Of a DNA stretch of 64,000 bases, positions 18,667 to 27,487 are shown in pieces. The number at the start of each line of letters is the position of its first letter. Position 1 is the first letter of the stretch. The DNA lies in contig NZ_DATCTF010000015.1 of the NCBI RefSeq assembly GCF_036568125.1, positions 186,001-250,000 of the forward strand, read 5' to 3'. The notes under the pieces are model-generated. The model ran no database searches. It had not been told where the DNA came from and saw only the letters and a program-made list of their open reading frames with translations. This DNA comes from Magnetovibrio sp. GTDB taxonomy: Bacteria; Pseudomonadota; Alphaproteobacteria; Rhodospirillales; Magnetovibrionaceae. A program made the translations under genes and the position numbers.

Positions 18667-18696
18667 AAAACGCAACCGCCCCGAAGGGCGGTTGCG
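18667..18696 (-). terminator. Terminator-like hairpin with UUCG loop between iscA and hscB
   Basis: On the minus strand CGCAACCGCCC, loop TTCG, GGGCGGTTGCG forms an 11-base-pair perfect stem followed by TTTT. It starts 23 bases after the iscA stop and lies 39 bases before the hscB start. It may partly end transcription, lowering chaperone and ferredoxin output, or protect the upstream mRNA. Confidence 0.75.
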
Positions 18697-18719
18697 CGGC
18701 GTGCACAGGAGAAAGCCCC

Positions 18720-19058
18720 TCAAACGTGAAAAGACTCGCCGCAACCGCAGCGGCCCTTTTCGTTGGGGTTGGTAAAGACAAAACCGCTTTCCAGCGTGTC
18801 TTCCACATAGTCCATTTCGGTTCCGATGATGAACATGGTGGCCTTGGGGTCGATCAGGATGGTGATCCCGTCGACTTCCATGCTTTCATCGAACTCGTTC
18901 TTTTCATCCGCGAACTCAAGGGTATAGGACAATCCCGAACAGCCCTTGGTGCGCACGCCGATGCGAATGCCCACCGACGGCTTACCGCGACTGTCCAGCA
19001 GCGCCTTCACCTGATTGATGGCGGCGGGTGTCATGTTGATCGGCGCGGGTAAGTTCAT
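18720..19058 (-). CDS. iscA: A-type Fe-S carrier IscA
   Basis: A 112-residue A-type carrier with the three ligand cysteines Cys40 (KGCSGL), Cys104 and Cys106 (CGCGESF). It takes clusters from IscU and passes them to [4Fe-4S] targets. GAGGATAA upstream serves the ATG. It is 31 bases downstream of iscU in the same operon. Confidence 0.96.
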   Translation of the reverse strand: MNLPAPINMTPAAINQVKALLDSRGKPSVGIRIGVRTKGCSGLSYTLEFADEKNEFDESMEVDGITILIDPKATMFIIGTEMDYVEDTLESGFVFTNPNEKGRCGCGESFHV

Positions 19059-19089
19059 GCTCGTTTATCCTCTGTTCGCACGAAAAAGC

Positions 19090-19500
19090 TTATTCGGCGG
19101 CGTCTTGACCTTTGTCGGAGGCGCCGGATTTGCTTTTGTAATCTTCGATCGCCGCCTTGATAGCATCCTCGGCCAGAACCGAGCAATGAATCTTCACCGG
19201 CGGCAAAGCCAGTTCTTCGGCGATGTCGGTGTTTTTGATCGCACCGGCTTCGTCGATGGTCTTGCCCTTGACCCATTCGGTGACCAGCGAGCTGGACGCA
19301 ATGGCCGAGCCGCAGCCGAAGGTCTTGAACTTGGCGTCTTCGATGATGCCGTCCGGGCTGACTTTGATTTGCAGCTTCATCACGTCGCCGCACGCCGGTG
19401 CGCCGACCAGACCGCTGCCGACATTGCTGTCGCTGTCTTCCATGGACCCGACGTTGCGCGGGTTTTCGTAATGATCGATCAGTTCTTTGCTATAGGCCAT
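19090..19500 (-). CDS. iscU: Fe-S scaffold protein IscU
   Basis: A 136-residue scaffold with ligands Cys37, Asp39, Cys63 and Cys106, and LPPVK at about 99-103, the HscA recognition motif. Clusters are built here from IscS sulfur, iron and ferredoxin electrons. GGAGAAGAGAC precedes the ATG. It lies 56 bases after iscS. Confidence 0.97.
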   Translation of the reverse strand: MAYSKELIDHYENPRNVGSMEDSDSNVGSGLVGAPACGDVMKLQIKVSPDGIIEDAKFKTFGCGSAIASSSLVTEWVKGKTIDEAGAIKNTDIAEELALPPVKIHCSVLAEDAIKAAIEDYKSKSGASDKGQDAAE

Positions 19501-19556
19501 GTCTCTTCTCCTGTTGCATCCCTTCTTCGCGGGGACGGTGTTGGGGGGGGTGTCTC

Positions 19557-20789
19557 TTAGTGTTCAGCCCACTTGATGGACTTGATGTCGATGCCGGCTT
19601 GCGCCATGTCCCACAGCGGGCTCAATTCGCGCAGGCGGTTCACTTCCTTGGAAATGCGTTCGATCGCGTAATCGATGTCTTCTTCCGTGGTGAAACGGCC
19701 GAGACCCAAGCGCAACGAGGTGTGCGCCAATTCGTCTTCGACGCCCAAGGCGCGCAGCACGTAGGAAGGTTCCAACGACGCCGATGTGCACGCAGATCCT
19801 GAAGACACCGCCAAATCCTTAATGCCCATCATCAGGCCTTCGCCTTCGACGTACGCGAACGAAATGTTGAGGTTGCCGGGAATGCGGTGTTCGGGATCGC
19901 CATTGAGGAAGATTTCCGGAATACGCTGACGCAGACCTTCGTACAAACGGTGCTGGAAGTCGTGCAGGCGCTCGGCCTCGGCTGCCATTTCCTTATTCGC
20001 CAACTCGCACGCCTTGCCCAGGCCCACCACCAGCGGGGTCGGCAGGGTGCCCGAACGCATGCCGCGTTCCTGGCCGCCACCGTGGATCAACGGCACCAAG
20101 CGCACGCGCGGCTTGCGGCGTACGAACAGCGCGCCGATGCCCATCGGGCCATAAACCTTGTGGCCGGAGATCGACAGCATGTCGATGTTCATTTCGTTCA
20201 CATCCAAGGGGATCTTGCCCACCGCCTGAGCGGCATCGGTGTGGAAGAAGGTCTTGTTGGCGCGGCACAGTTCGCCAATTTCCTTGAGCGGCTGGATCAC
20301 GCCGATTTCGTTGTTCACCGCCATGATCGACACGATCAAGGTCTTGTCGGTCATCGCCGCCTTCAACTCATCGAGATCGATCAGGCCGTTTTCCTTGACG
20401 TGCAGATAGGTCACGTCGAAACCGTCCTGCTGCAAGGAACGACAGGTTTCCAGCACACACTTGTGCTCGGTCACGCAGGTGATGATGTGGTTGCGCTTGT
20501 CGCCATAGAACTTGGCCACGCCCTTGATGGCGAGGTTGTTGGACTCGGTCGCGCCGGAGGTGAAGATCACTTCCTTCGGCGAAGCGCCGATGATGTCGGC
20601 GACATGGCCGCGCGCGATTTCGACCGCGTCCTCGGCTTCCCAGCCGAAGTGGTGGTTGCGCGAATGCGGGTTACCGAACTTTTCGGTCCAGTAAGGGGCC
20701 ATCGCCTCGACCACACGGGGATCGGTCGGCGTGGTGGCCTGATAATCCAGATAAAGGGGGTTGTTCTGGGTCCACGTTTTGGCCGTCAT
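19557..20789 (-). CDS. iscS: Cysteine desulfurase IscS
   Basis: A 410-residue PLP enzyme that removes sulfur from cysteine as a persulfide. Visible are YLDYQATTP at the start, [15 protein letters not shown], the PLP lysine in SGHKVYGP, and the mobile loop SSGSACTS with the catalytic Cys. The long group-I loop and the position next to iscU identify IscS. ATG 20789 has AAGG nine bases upstream; the TTG at 20798 is unlikely. Confidence 0.97.
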   Translation of the reverse strand: MTAKTWTQNNPLYLDYQATTPTDPRVVEAMAPYWTEKFGNPHSRNHHFGWEAEDAVEIARGHVADIIGASPKEVIFTSGATESNNLAIKGVAKFYGDKRNHIITCVTEHKCVLETCRSLQQDGFDVTYLHVKENGLIDLDELKAAMTDKTLIVSIMAVNNEIGVIQPLKEIGELCRANKTFFHTDAAQAVGKIPLDVNEMNIDMLSISGHKVYGPMGIGALFVRRKPRVRLVPLIHGGGQERGMRSGTLPTPLVVGLGKACELANKEMAAEAERLHDFQHRLYEGLRQRIPEIFLNGDPEHRIPGNLNISFAYVEGEGLMMGIKDLAVSSGSACTSASLEPSYVLRALGVEDELAHTSLRLGLGRFTTEEDIDYAIERISKEVNRLRELSPLWDMAQAGIDIKSIKWAEH

Positions 20790-20831
20790 GTTTTTCAACC
20801 TTGTTCTTTTTTCTATGGTTAAAGCTGTTGC

Positions 20832-21953
20832 TTACGCTGCGGAGCGCGCCGCGCCTTTGCGCTGATATAAGTCGCCCCAAGCGGAAATAAAGCGTTCGAT
20901 GTCGTCTTCGGTATTGGTATGGGCAAGGCTCACGCGCACCGCCGACTTGGCAATGTCTTGGCCCAGGCCCATCGCGCCCAAAACGGCGCTGGATTTGGTT
21001 TTACCCGATGCGCACGCCGATCCGGCGCTGACGCAAATGTTTGCCAAGTCGAAGGTCATGATCTGGGTTTCGGCATCGACGCCGGGCATGCTGATAAAAC
21101 TGGTGTTGGGCAGACGGTCAGCCATCGCCGCGATCACCGTGGCATCCGGCGCGATTTCCTGAATGCGCGCCTCGAGCCGGTCGCGCAGGACTTTGACCCG
21201 CGCCATGTCGGACAATCCGGCCACGGCGAGTTCAGCGGCAACGCCGAAACCGGCAATGCCCGGCACGTTCTGGGTGCCGCCGCGCAGGCCGTTTTCCTGC
21301 CCACCGCCGCCGTTCAGCGCGGTGAGTTCAACGTCCTTGCCCACGATCAACGCACCCACACCCAGCGGGCCGCCGATCTTGTGAGCGGAAAGGCTCATCA
21401 TATCGACACCCAAGGCCGTAAAATCCACGTCCACCTTGCCCAAAGCCTGCACCGCATCGGTGTGAACCAAGGCATGATAGCGGTGCGCGATACGCGCGAT
21501 GCCTTCGACCTGTTGCAAAACGCCGGTTTCATTGTTGGCCAGCATCACCGAAACGATGGTGTCGTCACCCCCGCCGGCAAACATTTCTTCCAACTGAAAC
21601 GGGTCGATCAGGCCGTTGACGTCCACGGAAATGCGCACGATTTCAGTCCGCGCGCGCATCACCGACGGATGTTCGGTGGCGCCCACGAAGACGGTCTTAC
21701 GCCCGCAGCCTTGCAGGGCCAAGGTGTTGGCCTCGGTCCCGCAGGAGGTAAAGACCACCTGAGCGCTTTTCGGCGCGTTCACCGCCGCGCGCACGTGTTC
21801 ACGGGCATCTTCGAGCACCCGCAAAGCCTTGCGGCCCATGGCGTGCACGGATGACGGATTGCCGCCGGTTTGCATGGCGCGCACCACCGCATCGACCGCT
21901 TGCGGGCGGGTCGGCGACGTTGCGTTATGGTCCATGTAAACCGTCTGGCTCAT
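20832..21953 (-). CDS. Second cysteine desulfurase of the isc operon
   Basis: A 373-residue PLP enzyme clearly related to, but much diverged from, the IscS next to it. It keeps YMDHNATSP, TSCGTEANT, HTDAVQALGK, the PLP lysine in SAHKIGGP and the catalytic Cys in SAGSACASG. It lies between iscR and iscS. Alphaproteobacterial isc and suf clusters often carry a second NifS/IscS-type gene; whether it feeds IscU or another acceptor is unknown. ATG 21953 is preferred over a TTG at 21977. Confidence 0.92.
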   Translation of the reverse strand: MSQTVYMDHNATSPTRPQAVDAVVRAMQTGGNPSSVHAMGRKALRVLEDAREHVRAAVNAPKSAQVVFTSCGTEANTLALQGCGRKTVFVGATEHPSVMRARTEIVRISVDVNGLIDPFQLEEMFAGGGDDTIVSVMLANNETGVLQQVEGIARIAHRYHALVHTDAVQALGKVDVDFTALGVDMMSLSAHKIGGPLGVGALIVGKDVELTALNGGGGQENGLRGGTQNVPGIAGFGVAAELAVAGLSDMARVKVLRDRLEARIQEIAPDATVIAAMADRLPNTSFISMPGVDAETQIMTFDLANICVSAGSACASGKTKSSAVLGAMGLGQDIAKSAVRVSLAHTNTEDDIERFISAWGDLYQRKGAARSAA

Positions 21954-22008
21954 GGCGTCAGATGCCTTTTCGATCAACAGATGAAATAAAAAGTCTAAGC
22001 GCTCGGCG

Positions 22009-22497
22009 TTACTCTGCGGCGATGGTGTCAGACGGCAGGTCGCTGGGAATTTGCGAAACCATGTCTTCGAACAGGGCTGGTTGCGGCCCCAGAACCCGGC
22101 GCGCGCATACGTCCGCCAAAGTCACAGAACTGAGATACAGATGAATCTGGTAGCTCAGGGCTTGCCACAAATCATGGGTCAAGCAGCGCGCTTTGTCGGA
22201 ATGACACCCGCCGGCGTCGGAACAGCGGGTCGCCGAAATGGGCTCGTCCACCGCCGCGATCACGTCGGAGATGCGAATTTCACTGGCGGCACGCGACAAC
22301 AGATAACCGCCACCGGGACCACGCACGCTTTTAACCAACTCGGCGCGCCGCAGCTTGCCGAACAGTTGCTCCAAGTACGACAGAGAGATTTCCTGACGCT
22401 CGGCAATATCGGCCAAAGCCACCGGCTTTTCGGCTTCCATTTTACCGAGATCCGCCATGGCCATGACGGCGTATCGTCCTTTGGTGCTCAATTTCAC
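22009..22497 (-). CDS. iscR: Rrf2-family Fe-S regulator IscR
   Basis: A 162-residue winged-helix regulator. The N-terminus KLSTKGRYAVMAM and the recognition helix region SLSYLEQLF match IscR; the cluster ligands Cys92, Cys98 and Cys105 plus His108 are all present in a C-x5-C-x6-C-x2-H pattern. With a [2Fe-2S] cluster, IscR represses isc transcription through type-1 sites; one lies at the promoter of cysE, two genes into the same transcript from here. GTG 22497 is the start, with TAGGAG eight bases ahead. Confidence 0.95.
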   Translation of the reverse strand: MKLSTKGRYAVMAMADLGKMEAEKPVALADIAERQEISLSYLEQLFGKLRRAELVKSVRGPGGGYLLSRAASEIRISDVIAAVDEPISATRCSDAGGCHSDKARCLTHDLWQALSYQIHLYLSSVTLADVCARRVLGPQPALFEDMVSQIPSDLPSDTIAAE

Positions 22498-22546
22498 GTT
22501 CGTTCTCCTAAATAGTCGGTCGACCCAATCCCGCCGCAAGGCAGAC

Positions 22547-23299
22547 TTAGGCATCACCCCCGGAAATCACCACTTTTTTCTTTTTCCCGACGCCGGACGT
22601 GTCTTGTTTCTGCGCTGTGTCGTACTGACTTTCCAGTTCATCGACACGTTCCATCAACGTCGCCACTTGGGCGCGCAGATTGTCGATGGTGCGCAGCACC
22701 GGGTCGGGGCAGCCGTCGGTCGGCGTGCCGTAAGCGACGAAGTCCTTGGCATGTTCTTTGTCGCGCGGCATAACCACGCGGGCCGGAATGCCGACCGCCG
22801 TGACGCCCGGCGGCACATCGCGCGTGACCACCGCGTTGGCGCCGATACGCGCATCCTTACCCACCGTAATGGGGCCGAGAACCTGTGCGCCCGAACCCAC
22901 GATGACACCGTCTTCCAAGGTCGGGTGACGCTTTTGGTTGACTTGCATGTGGCTGTCGACGCTGGGGGAAATGCCCCCCAACGTGACGATTTGATACAGC
23001 GTCACGTCATCACCGATCTCACTGGTCTCGCCGATCACCACGCCATCGCCATGGTCGATGAAAAAACGACGCCCGATGGTCGCACCGGGATGGATCTCGA
23101 TGCCGGTGAAAAAACGCCCCGCTTGCGACAAAAGACGGGCAATAAAGTGAAATTCCCGTTTCCACAGCCAGTGGGACATGCGATAAACTTGGATTGCGTG
23201 AAAGCCTGGATACAGCAGAGCCACTTCCAAACGCGACCGCGCAGCGGGGTCGCGGGCAATAAACGAATCGATATCTTCTTTAAGCCTCTTGAAAAACAT
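22547..23299 (-). CDS. cysE: Serine O-acetyltransferase CysE
   Basis: A 250-residue enzyme of the hexapeptide-repeat left-handed helix family that makes O-acetylserine, the precursor of cysteine. Marks are [14 protein letters not shown], the [11 protein letters not shown] start of the repeats, [10 protein letters not shown] with the catalytic His, and [10 protein letters not shown]-type loop. It is the first gene of the isc transcript, 49 bases ahead of iscR, joining cysteine supply to cysteine use. The C-terminus is extended by a polar helix ending in a KKKK run. Confidence 0.96.
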   Translation of the reverse strand: MFFKRLKEDIDSFIARDPAARSRLEVALLYPGFHAIQVYRMSHWLWKREFHFIARLLSQAGRFFTGIEIHPGATIGRRFFIDHGDGVVIGETSEIGDDVTLYQIVTLGGISPSVDSHMQVNQKRHPTLEDGVIVGSGAQVLGPITVGKDARIGANAVVTRDVPPGVTAVGIPARVVMPRDKEHAKDFVAYGTPTDGCPDPVLRTIDNLRAQVATLMERVDELESQYDTAQKQDTSGVGKKKKVVISGGDA

Positions 23300-23407
23300 G
23301 GCTCATCCAATATGTTTGTGTTCAAATGTTCGCGGGACGCAGAGTGGATTAGGTTCCAATCAGCGTCTAGCGCAACACACGCACTCAATGTTGCAATACA
23401 TGTCAGG

Positions 23408-23436
23408 AATATAATATACCCGACTACAGCAGTCAA
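23408..23436 (-). promoter_or_regulatory. Sigma70-type promoter of the cysE-isc operon
   Basis: Minus-strand -35 TTGACT (23436-23431), a 17-base spacer, and -10 TATATT (23413-23408). The leader to the cysE start is about 100 bases. The -35 box and most of the spacer lie inside the IscR site, as expected for repression. Confidence 0.8.
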
Positions 23437-23440
23437 GTAT
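23416..23440 (-). promoter_or_regulatory. IscR type-1 operator
   Basis: A 25-base near-palindrome. On the minus strand it has ATA, CTTGACT, a five-base centre, AGTCGGGTAT. Compared by eye with the E. coli type-1 consensus (GACT and AGTC half-sites flanked by ATA and TAT) it fits 23 of 25 positions; the two misses are in the central AT-preferring triplet. Confidence 0.85.
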
Positions 23441-23532
23441 TCTACCCCCGCATTTTTTTTAAAAAACGTGCAGCGGTGCAGCATTGTACAATTTGGCGCA
23501 ACCTGTTGAAATTAAATGGTTAATTAAACCCT

Positions 23533-24180
23533 ATGCCTGAAGTCATCTTCAACGGTCCCGAGGGACGCCTCGAAGGGCGTTACCATCACTCGAAGAAACC
23601 CGGAGCGCCAATTGCGCTGATATTGCACCCCCACCCGCAGTTTGGCGGAACCATGAACAACAAGGTCGTGTACGCCATGTACAAGTCCTTCGTGAAGCGT
23701 GGTTTTTCGACTTTGCGGTTCAATTTCCGCGGAGTCGGACGCTCGCAGAGCACATTCGACAACGGCCAAGGGGAAATGAGCGACGCGGCATCGGCGCTCG
23801 ATTGGATGCAAGCGCACAATCCCAACGCATCAAGTTGCTGGATCGGCGGCTTTTCCTTCGGCGCGTGGATTTCCATGCAGCTGATGATGCGCCGTCCGGA
23901 AATCACCGGCTTCATTTCCGTCGCTCCGCCCGCCAGCCAGCACGATTTTTCCTTTTTGGCGCCGTGCCCGGCATCCGGCATTCTGATTCACGGCGATCGC
24001 GATGAAATCGTCCCGGTCGATAGCGTCGACAAACTTGCGGCGAAGCTGAAAAGTCAGAAAAACATCACCATCGACTACGAAGTGGTCAAAGGCTGCGATC
24101 ACTTCTTCGGCGATCACATGCCCCAACTGACCAAAATCATCGATGATTATCTCGACAAGTCTTTGACCACGGCGGCCTGA
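23533..24180 (+). CDS. Alpha/beta hydrolase
   Basis: A 215-residue serine hydrolase of the dienelactone-hydrolase-like type. Motifs: LHPHPQFGG forming the oxyanion loop, FNFRGVGRS, nucleophile elbow GFSFG (Ser near 117), GDRDEIVP with the acid, and GCDHFF with the catalytic His. No signal peptide. The family is widespread in alphaproteobacteria and its substrate is not known. It is divergent from cysE and shares its 233-base control region, so IscR bound there could affect it as well. Confidence 0.9.
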   Translation: MPEVIFNGPEGRLEGRYHHSKKPGAPIALILHPHPQFGGTMNNKVVYAMYKSFVKRGFSTLRFNFRGVGRSQSTFDNGQGEMSDAASALDWMQAHNPNASSCWIGGFSFGAWISMQLMMRRPEITGFISVAPPASQHDFSFLAPCPASGILIHGDRDEIVPVDSVDKLAAKLKSQKNITIDYEVVKGCDHFFGDHMPQLTKIIDDYLDKSLTTAA

Positions 24181-24198
24181 TCCGCCTTGCTTCAACGA

Positions 24199-24774
24199 CT
24201 ATGACGTCCTGGCGCGCCCCCGGATGCGGCTCAACGCAACCGGGGTGATGCCCAGATAGCGCGCGATGTCCGCTTGGGTGACCCTCTGAACGATATGCGG
24301 GTTATCTTGGACGAACAGCCGATAGCGCATTTCCGGCGTAAGACACAAAAACTCAAACTCCCGGCGTTCCTTCTTCAGCGCCAGGGCAAAGAAAAATTCG
24401 TACAAAAACCGCAAAAGATGAGGGTCTTCGTCGATCATTCCCTTAATTTGATCGAACGCCAGCACCTCGACCTTTACGGGTTCCAGGCAAGCGACGGAAA
24501 ACGGACTTTCACCCGCTTCCACCTGAGACGACAGCGAACCGGTAAACTGTCCTTCGGCGATGAACGACTTCACGAATTCCTTACCCTCGGCGGTGATGTA
24601 GAACATCTTCACCAATCCTTCGGTCAAGAAATACAGATCCGGCGCGCACTCGCCTTGACGGATCAGGTATTCCCCCACCGCCAACGACCGTTTTCGGATA
24701 TGCACCTCAAATGCATCGAGCGTGCGTGGACCGATCCCAGCTTGGGCAAATACCTGCGTCATCTGAAAAGTCAT
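24199..24774 (-). CDS. Crp/Fnr family transcriptional regulator
   Basis: A 191-residue regulator: a cyclic-nucleotide-binding-like beta-roll (GEYLIRQGE, LYFLTEGLVKMF), a dimer helix about 125-150, and a short C-terminal HTH with QADIARYLGITPVALSRIRGR. It lacks N-terminal cysteines of the FNR cluster type, so it is probably a Crp-fold regulator sensing another cue. ATG 24774 has AGG at nine bases; ATG 24780 would sit too close. A perfect TTAAC-N4-GTTAA palindrome overlaps its ribosome binding site and the control region of the divergent SDR operon. Confidence 0.9.
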   Translation of the reverse strand: MTFQMTQVFAQAGIGPRTLDAFEVHIRKRSLAVGEYLIRQGECAPDLYFLTEGLVKMFYITAEGKEFVKSFIAEGQFTGSLSSQVEAGESPFSVACLEPVKVEVLAFDQIKGMIDEDPHLLRFLYEFFFALALKKERREFEFLCLTPEMRYRLFVQDNPHIVQRVTQADIARYLGITPVALSRIRGRARTS

Positions 24775-24779
24775 CGCCA

Positions 24780-24793
24780 TTAACCTGAGTTAA
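24780..24793. promoter_or_regulatory. Crp/Fnr-type palindrome (TTAAC-N4-GTTAA)
   Basis: A perfect 5-4-5 inverted repeat, the architecture of Crp/Fnr family operators, located immediately upstream of the regulator start and 51 bases before the SDR gene. It is a candidate autoregulatory site. Confidence 0.55.
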
Positions 24794-24843
24794 TTTCAAA
24801 CGTCTGGTCTTCGGCAATCCTATCGCAACAGAAAGGAATTGCC

Positions 24844-25581
24844 ATGCATCTTCACGATCGAACCATCCTCGTCACCGGCGCGACATCCGGCATCGGTAGG
24901 GCTCTCAGCTTGCAACTGGCTGCTCACGGCAACCATGTCGTCGCCGTGGGTCGGGACGCAGACAAACTGAGCGCGCTGCAGCACGAACTACCAAACGCAA
25001 CGACCATGCGCTGCGACCTGACATCCAAAACATCCGTCATCGAATTGGCCCTGCGCATTGAAGCCGAACAACTTCCGGTATCGGTGCTGATCAACAACGC
25101 CGCCGTACAGTTCACCCCGCGGTTCACCGACGACGACTTCTCCTTCGACGGCATTGAGGCGGAAATCACCACCAACTTCACGGCGGTGGCGTGGTTGACG
25201 GCGTTGTTGTTGCCGCGCCTGCTCGAACACAACAACGGCAGCGCGATCGTTAACCTGTCGTCGGGGTTGGCGTTTTACCCCAAACCTTCGTCCGCGCTGT
25301 ATTGCGCCAGCAAGGCCGCGCTGCACAGCCTGTCGCAAGCGCTGCGCTATCAGTTGGACGGCACCAACGTGCGCGTCAGCGAGGTCCTGTTGCCGCTGGT
25401 CGACACCCCCATGACCGAAGGGCGAGGAACGAACAAGCTCACCCCCGAATTCACGGCGCAGAAAATCATTCAAGGCGTGGCGCGGGACGTTGATGAAATC
25501 TACATCGGCAAAGCGCGGATTTTGCCCATTCTCAACCGGATCTCCCCGGCCCTCACCAGACGCATTTTGCGCAATGTATAG
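24844..25581 (+). CDS. Short-chain dehydrogenase/reductase
   Basis: A 245-residue SDR oxidoreductase using NAD(P)H: TGATSGIGRA at the Rossmann turn, NNAA near 83, a catalytic Ser in NLSSG, and the YCASK active site. It is close to DltE-like SDRs, whose substrates are unknown. AAAGGAATTGCC precedes the ATG. It forms an operon with the VTT membrane protein 12 bases downstream and is divergent from the Crp/Fnr regulator, its likely controller. Confidence 0.92.
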   Translation: MHLHDRTILVTGATSGIGRALSLQLAAHGNHVVAVGRDADKLSALQHELPNATTMRCDLTSKTSVIELALRIEAEQLPVSVLINNAAVQFTPRFTDDDFSFDGIEAEITTNFTAVAWLTALLLPRLLEHNNGSAIVNLSSGLAFYPKPSSALYCASKAALHSLSQALRYQLDGTNVRVSEVLLPLVDTPMTEGRGTNKLTPEFTAQKIIQGVARDVDEIYIGKARILPILNRISPALTRRILRNV

Positions 25582-25593
25582 GAGCGTCACGCC

Positions 25594-26259
25594 ATGACGT
25601 CATTACTCAAACTTGGCCTTGCCCTGGCGCTGGCCTTTTTATCCACCTTCATCGTCATCAAAGCCATGGGCTGGATTACGGTGGACGACGTGCGCGGCTG
25701 GTTGCAAGCGGGCCAAACCGCATCGCCGCATATGGTCGGCCTGATTGTCACCGGCTTGCTGTTCGCGGATTTGTTCATCGCGGTGCCGACACTGACGGTG
25801 ACACTGCTGAGCGGCCATTTTCTGGGTTTCGAACTGGGCTTTGCCTACGCCCTAAGCGGCTATTGGCTGGCTGGCGGCACCGGCTATGCGCTGAGCCGCG
25901 CCTACGGGCGGCGCGCCTTGGTGCTGGTCACCAAGGACGCCGAAAAAATTGCCGAGATGGAGAGCATCTTCAACCGCCACGGATTAATGGTGCTGTCCAT
26001 GGCCCGCGCCATGCCGATCCTCGCCGAGGTCAGCGCTTGCCTAGCGGGTGCGACGCGCATGCCTTTCCGGCGTTTTGCCTTGGGTTGGGCAATCAATTCC
26101 GTGCCTTATGCCGCCATTGCCGCGTATGGCGGATCGGTGAGCAGCCTAGCCGATCCCAAACCGGCCCTTTTCACCGCCATCGGCTTGACCGGCGTACTGT
26201 GGTTGGGATGGTATATTTTTACCAAGCGCGCCAAACGCGCCGCGAAACCGTCATCATGA
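25594..26259 (+). CDS. VTT/TVP38 (DedA-like) membrane protein
   Basis: A 221-residue membrane protein with five to six hydrophobic helices and the VTT-domain core: the re-entrant segment LTVTLLSGHFLGFELG, GGTGYALSRAYGRRA, and RAMPILAEVSACLAGATRM. DedA/VTT proteins move or flip lipids such as undecaprenyl phosphate. AGGAG lies ten bases from the ATG. It is in an operon with the SDR and converges on anmK, the two coding ends overlapping by six bases. Confidence 0.88.
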   Translation: MTSLLKLGLALALAFLSTFIVIKAMGWITVDDVRGWLQAGQTASPHMVGLIVTGLLFADLFIAVPTLTVTLLSGHFLGFELGFAYALSGYWLAGGTGYALSRAYGRRALVLVTKDAEKIAEMESIFNRHGLMVLSMARAMPILAEVSACLAGATRMPFRRFALGWAINSVPYAAIAAYGGSVSSLADPKPALFTAIGLTGVLWLGWYIFTKRAKRAAKPSS

Positions 26260-27357
26260 CGGCTGATGCAATTGGCCGCCGCTCATCGGCTCCGACACCC
26301 CGGTGGTGGCGGGGAAGGTGATCGGCAGCCAACGTTGCGCACGCACCGCCAGATAAGCGAATGCTTGCGCTTCCATGGCGTCGCCGTCCCAACCCACACC
26401 GTCGGCGGAACGCACGTCCGCGCCGGTGGCTTCGCGCAGGTGCTTCATCAACACCGGGTTGAGCCGCCCGCCACCGGTGACGATCCAGGTGGTGGCTGGC
26501 TCAGGAAAGTGTTCCGCAGCCCGCGCCGAGGCCCGCGCGATAAACGCGGTGATGGTCGCGGCACCATCTTCAAGCCCCAAACCTTCGGCGCAATCGTGGC
26601 AAAATTCTTGGCGATCCAAGGACTTCGGCGGTTTGCGGTCGAAAAACTCATGCGCCAGCGCTGCAGCCAGCACCTCTTCGTTCACCGTACCCGCTGCGGC
26701 CAATGTACCGTCCTTGTCCAAATCTGCGCCTGTGTGGCGCAGCACCCATTCGTTCAAGGGCGCATTGCCGGGACCGGTATCGAAAGCGATCAGGCCACCA
26801 TCGCGGTCGCCCACCCACGTCACGTTGGACACGCCGCCGATGTTGAGCACGGCTGCCGGCAACTCGATATCGGGAGCACTTTTAAGCAACGCCGCATGAA
26901 ACACCGGCACCAACGGCGCGCCTTCGCCGCCGGCATTGACATCGCGGGAGCGAAAATCGCTGACCACCGGAATGCCCAACCAATCGGCCAACAGGGAACC
27001 TTCGCCCAACTGAACGGTGATGGCGTTTTTGGGATCGTGATGCACGGTATGACCATGAAAACCAACAACGTCGATGTCTTCCGCCTCCAAATTGGCGCGG
27101 CTCAGCAGACGTTTCACCGCTTCGGCGTGCAAAATGGTCAAGTTGCGCTCGACATCCTTGGCGCCGGGCGCCGCCCGACCCGCGGGACCGAGAACCCGGC
27201 GAAGGCGGTCCTTAAACTCATCTTCATAGGGAACGGTCAGGGACGGACCGAATTCAACCACGTCCTCGCCATCCGTTATGATCAGGGCCACATCGATGCC
27301 GTCCATGGACGTACCGCTCATCAGGCCAACCGCCGTATAGATTTTGGCTGTGTTCAT
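26254..27357 (-). CDS. anmK: Anhydro-N-acetylmuramic acid kinase AnmK
   Basis: A 367-residue sugar kinase that opens and phosphorylates anhydroMurNAc released in cell-wall recycling. Motifs: GLMSGTSMDGIDVAL at the N-terminus, GFHGHTVHH, NIGGVSNVTW, FDTGPGN, and TGGGRLNP. ATG 27357 fits the family start; the frame is open to 27402. It is divergent from tyrS, a pairing common in proteobacteria. Confidence 0.95.
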   Translation of the reverse strand: MNTAKIYTAVGLMSGTSMDGIDVALIITDGEDVVEFGPSLTVPYEDEFKDRLRRVLGPAGRAAPGAKDVERNLTILHAEAVKRLLSRANLEAEDIDVVGFHGHTVHHDPKNAITVQLGEGSLLADWLGIPVVSDFRSRDVNAGGEGAPLVPVFHAALLKSAPDIELPAAVLNIGGVSNVTWVGDRDGGLIAFDTGPGNAPLNEWVLRHTGADLDKDGTLAAAGTVNEEVLAAALAHEFFDRKPPKSLDRQEFCHDCAEGLGLEDGAATITAFIARASARAAEHFPEPATTWIVTGGGRLNPVLMKHLREATGADVRSADGVGWDGDAMEAQAFAYLAVRAQRWLPITFPATTGVSEPMSGGQLHQPS

Positions 27358-27487
27358 GCCCTTCAAAGGCCCGAAAGCCCCTCCCTGTTTTTGTTGGCGC
27401 ACGTTGTGCGTTTGCAGTCATTGTGCTAAGTCCCCCCTCAACATGCAACAGGCTTGAGAGCAGCCCCCAACGGAATTCGTTAAGGCC

